Assembly (NCBI GenBank): GCA_946186175.1
Contig: CAMHMG010000201.1
Coordinates: 1 to 5,519 of the forward strand
Length of the DNA stretch: 5,519 bases
Direction of reading: 5' to 3'
Source: an uncultured Clostridia bacterium
Lineage (GTDB): Bacteria; Bacillota; Clostridia; Lachnospirales; Lachnospiraceae
In this document: positions 5,443 to 5,519 of the stretch, one piece after another
How the letters are laid out: every line of letters starts with the position of its first letter
Numbering within the stretch: the stretch's first letter is position 1
Position numbers and translations under genes: made by a program
Notes under the pieces: generated by a model
The model's input: only the letters and a program-made list of their open reading frames with translations
Told to the model about the DNA's origin: nothing
The model's database searches: none

Positions 5443-5484
5443 AAAAAAAAGAATCGGCAATCGCTTTATCTATAAGCGATTGCC
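5443..5484 (-). terminator. Rho-independent terminator of the tRNA unit
   Basis: On the minus strand GGCAATCGCTT and AAGCGATTGCC (5474-5484 and 5456-5466) form a perfect 11-bp stem with a 7-base loop, followed by GATTC and eight T residues. It lies 14 bases beyond the 3' end of the tRNA and is a textbook intrinsic terminator. Confidence 0.88.
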
Positions 5485-5498
5485 AACTTTCTAAATAA

Positions 5499-5519
5499 CG
5501 GAGAAGGAGGGATTTGAAC
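5499..5519 (-). tRNA. 3' end of a tRNA, probably tRNA-Ser (partial)
   Basis: Read on the minus strand, the last 21 bases give G53, the T-loop TTCAAAT, the 3' half of the T-stem CCCTC, the 3' half of the acceptor stem CTTCTCC and discriminator G73. CCA is not encoded, as TTATTT follows. The implied 5' acceptor strand is GGAGAAG. That start together with a G73 is common in serine tRNAs of Clostridia, but the anticodon lies outside the window, so the amino acid is inferred. A strong terminator follows at once, so it is the last gene of its unit. Confidence 0.75.

Overview
The window looks like chromosomal DNA of an AT-rich Gram-positive bacterium of the Clostridia, probably Lachnospiraceae-like. 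The signs are strong AGGAGG-type ribosome sites, textbook TTGACA/TATAAT sigma-A promoters, U-tract terminators, and protein families typical of that group. I cannot name a species from the sequence alone.

Layout, left to right. Positions 1-393 hold a strong minus-strand promoter (TTGACA, 17 bp, TATTAT, with A-tracts upstream). It drives a long, hairpin-rich, apparently non-coding leader that runs off the left edge and most resembles the leader of a stable-RNA (rRNA) operon. Positions 381-885 (minus) hold a HAD-family phosphatase-like gene broken by a one-base frameshift. Positions 886-1046 are a promoter region with back-to-back promoters and two copies of a 17-bp palindrome.

Positions 1047-3687 (plus) form an NAD-salvage cluster: an NrtR-type regulator (Nudix domain plus a winged-helix-like tail), nicotinamidase PncA and nicotinate phosphoribosyltransferase PncB. 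PncA deamidates nicotinamide to nicotinate, and PncB converts nicotinate to nicotinate mononucleotide (the Preiss-Handler route). The regulator very likely represses its own operon through the twin palindromes lying on the promoter. A 132-base gap with two hairpins separates pncA from pncB and may tune pncB separately.

Positions 3697-5294 (minus), convergent with pncB, hold a two-gene operon: a 71-residue AbrB/MazE/SpoVT-type DNA-binding protein followed, with a one-base stop/start overlap, by a macrolide-type (MGT/UGT fold) glycosyltransferase that has an added C-terminal membrane hairpin. A perfect 11-bp-arm palindrome covers the -10 box and start point of this operon and is the obvious operator, probably for the AbrB-like protein itself. 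The right end (5410-5519) holds the 3' end of a minus-strand tRNA, probably tRNA-Ser, with two tandem terminators.

The most interesting points are the twin NrtR-type operators, the AbrB-glycosyltransferase operon with its operator, the membrane tail on the glycosyltransferase, the structured pncA-pncB gap, and the frameshifted HAD gene fused to the upstream A-tract of the left-hand promoter. I found no CRISPR array, insertion sequence or phage gene.
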